In this document: in pieces, positions 62,260 through 64,000 of the stretch
Layout of the letters: every line of letters starts with the position of its first letter
How positions within the stretch are numbered: the stretch's first letter is position 1
Source: Plantago elongata
Taxonomy: Eukaryota; Streptophyta; Magnoliopsida; Lamiales; Plantaginaceae
Assembly (NCBI GenBank): GCA_036897095.1
Contig: JAYMSP010000072.1
Location: 27,936-91,935, forward strand
DNA: 64,000 nt
Reading direction: 5' to 3'
Position numbers and translations under genes: made by a program
The notes under the pieces: generated by a model
What the model was told of the DNA's origin: nothing
The model's input: the letters and a program-made list of their open reading frames with translations, nothing else
Database searches by the model: none

Positions 62260-63340
62260 TAACAAAATTTATTTTATCAAATTATTATAATTTTAGTATT
62301 GAATGTACATATTTACCCCTTAAAGTATAATAAACACCTCCAAATCTTCTCCTTCTTATTGGCACATGTTATGTTCTCATCCATCATTTTTATTATTTTT
62401 AAATTTTATTTTATCCGCTTAAAAATGTTCATAACTTAAAAAATAAATAAAAATCACCAACAATTTATATTTTCCAGATCTATAAATAAAGATCACTCTC
62501 AAATATGTTTGAATTATTATTTAAAAAAATACCGGTATCCGAATTCGATGCTCGATACTCGTGTTCGATGTCCAGTATCCGTATTGGATGCACGTTCTCC
62601 GTGTCCGATGCACGGTACCTGTGTTTGATGTCCGATATCCGTAAGCAATGGCCGGTAACCGTAACCATTACCTGATATGTGTCCGGTGTCTAGTCCAGTA
62701 TTCGAATTCGATGTTCGATACTCGTGTTTGATGTCCGGTATCCGTATTCGATGTTCGTCACCCGAATTTGATGTTCGGTATCCGTAAGCAATGCTCGATA
62801 ATCGTATCCATTGTCCGGTATCCGCCCGTCACCCGTATCCAATGCACGGTATTCGTGTTTGATGTTCGGTATCCGTAAGCAATGCCTGGTAATCGTACCC
62901 ATTATCTGGTATCTGTATATGATGCCTAGCCCGGTTACCATATATGATTATCATATAATGTTGCTAGTTTAATTATTGCCTCAATACAAGAATATTACAC
63001 TTCCAAACTCGTTTTACAATTTATTTAGATTCAAATAAAGTCATTAGTGATTTTATAGATCTCGAAAAAATAATTCAAATATAGTCAAGAGTGGTCTCTA
63101 TTTATATATATATATCGAAAAAATATAGTTGTTGATAATTTTTATTTATTTTTATTATTTTTTAATTTTAAATTATAAACATTTTAAATTGGACAAAATT
63201 ACATTTAAAGAGAAAGATGAAGAGGTAAATAAATGAACTAATAAAATGAAGAAAGTAGTATGTGGATCCATTCAATTATTTTTACATGGTTAGTACATAA
63301 ATATGTACTATTTAACAAAAATTGTATAAAGTTGTTAATG
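62260..63340. mobile_element. Candidate long-TIR (Mutator-like) element carrying a minisatellite
   Basis: AT-rich arms flank the minisatellite as diverged inverted repeats. Left arm features (aaatgttcataacttaaaaa near 62424, atctataaataaagatcact near 62478, gtttgaattatt near 62508) recur inverted at about 63165-63185, 63090-63110 and 63065-63080. Arms appear to be about 200 bp or more. No transposase is present and end duplication was not resolved. Confidence 0.5.
62530..62940 (+). repeat. Minisatellite, unit about 20 bp, with higher-order repeats
   Basis: Variants of tccggtatccgtattcgatg repeat about twenty times. Longer blocks repeat too: gaattcgatg(c/t)tcgatactcg at 62541 and 62704 (163 bp apart), and gtaagcaatg at 62641, 62784 and 62875. 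The array is far more GC-rich than its surroundings. Confidence 0.92.
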
Positions 63341-64000
63341 ATTTTGTTGGTAAAAAATTTAAAAGCATGGATTAGTAAAATATTTCTTTTTCTTCCAATT
63401 TTAATTCGGTAGTAAATTAGTATAATTTAACTTAACTTTCTTGATTTGCAGTCTATCAGGTTAACCAGTAAAACTTGTTATTGGTTTATTATTTGAGAAA
63501 TCATGGTTTCTTGACTAATGTGTTAATACTCTCACGACCTCCAAGATCGTCTTGATATGAGTTGTTGCGTGGCCTGCATATAGCAATGCTCCAGAAGAGT
63601 TTGGATTTTGCCATCTGCCGACATTTCCCGAACATCAAGACGATCGATCCTCCACACAAGTCACAACTGCCCACTAGCTACATGGTCAGTAGACTAAATG
63701 TTCACCTTGATCCATCCATCTCACATAGTAAATGTTTGTACTACATGTCAACATCCAAATCATACTCCTCCGATCAATTGTAATTAATTTAAACTTCGAA
63801 ATAATTTAAAATATAATATTAATTAAAATTAATAAAATTAAAAAAGTATTAATTTAACACTAATAAAATTATTCTTTCTTCATAAAAAATATTCGTATAA
63901 AGTAACAATTACAATAGCCTACCCTTCACCGAATATCTCAACGATCACTATACTAACCAAACCATACAAAAATTATAACAAAATACCAATATTCCACTTC

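Larger units (their letters stand above)
61863..64000. other. SYT5 upstream region and repeat-rich end of the window
   Basis: Promoter of SYT5 near 61870-62150, then the minisatellite element, then AT-rich DNA. A Stowaway-like left end (TACTCCTCCGATC) occurs at 63763 without a confirmed partner. No gene seen. Confidence 0.6.

Overview
The window is nuclear DNA of a flowering plant, most likely a eudicot. It has AT-rich intergenic DNA, GT-AG introns, plastid and mitochondrial targeting peptides, plant-only protein families, and several small plant transposon types (Tourist/Harbinger-like and Stowaway-like MITEs, tRNA-derived SINEs, long-TIR elements). I cannot fix the order or species from sequence alone. 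Exon structures below were read by hand from splice signals and protein continuity. For every multi-exon gene the exon lengths sum to an intact frame.

Layout. 1-1105 (-): arogenate dehydrogenase, 3' end outside the window. 1.1-6.4 kb: gene-free, MITE- and SINE-rich. 6403-11314 (-): vacuolar K+-dependent H+-pyrophosphatase, 8 coding exons, 761 aa. 11.3-17.0 kb: gene-free. 16977-19446 (+): RING-H2 protein. 20266-21197 (-): small conserved-looking protein of unknown function. 21.2-28.5 kb: gene-free, with a Stowaway-like MITE, a pseudogene fragment, a TIR element with proline-codon-like tandem repeats and a stack of GC-rich hairpins. 28547-31459 (+): type B MGDG synthase, 461 aa. 34388-38559 (+): organellar RanBP2-type zinc-finger protein, 402 aa. 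40293-43818 (+): UBP22-type ubiquitin protease, 563 aa. 44364-45515 (-): intronless ARM-repeat protein. 45.5-48.4 kb: gene-free, with a large inverted duplication. 49141-53459 (+): purple acid phosphatase closely resembling PAP26, 477 aa, with a 5'UTR intron. 54855-61862 (-): SYT4/SYT5-type synaptotagmin, 13 coding exons, 564 aa. 61.9-64 kb: minisatellite enclosed by long inverted repeats.

The genes are ordinary, unlinked plant housekeeping genes rather than a cluster. Two of them (type B MGDG synthase and PAP26) belong to families known for phosphate-starvation roles, and the H+-PPase consumes pyrophosphate; I treat this proximity as probably coincidental. The most unusual material is non-coding: the duplicated splice acceptor/start region of PAP26, a 33-bp repeat abutting a SYT5 5' splice site, the overlapping GC-rich palindromes at 25.8 kb, the inverted duplication at 45.8-46.1 kb, and the minisatellite element at 62.3-63.3 kb. 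I found no convincing new molecular system.
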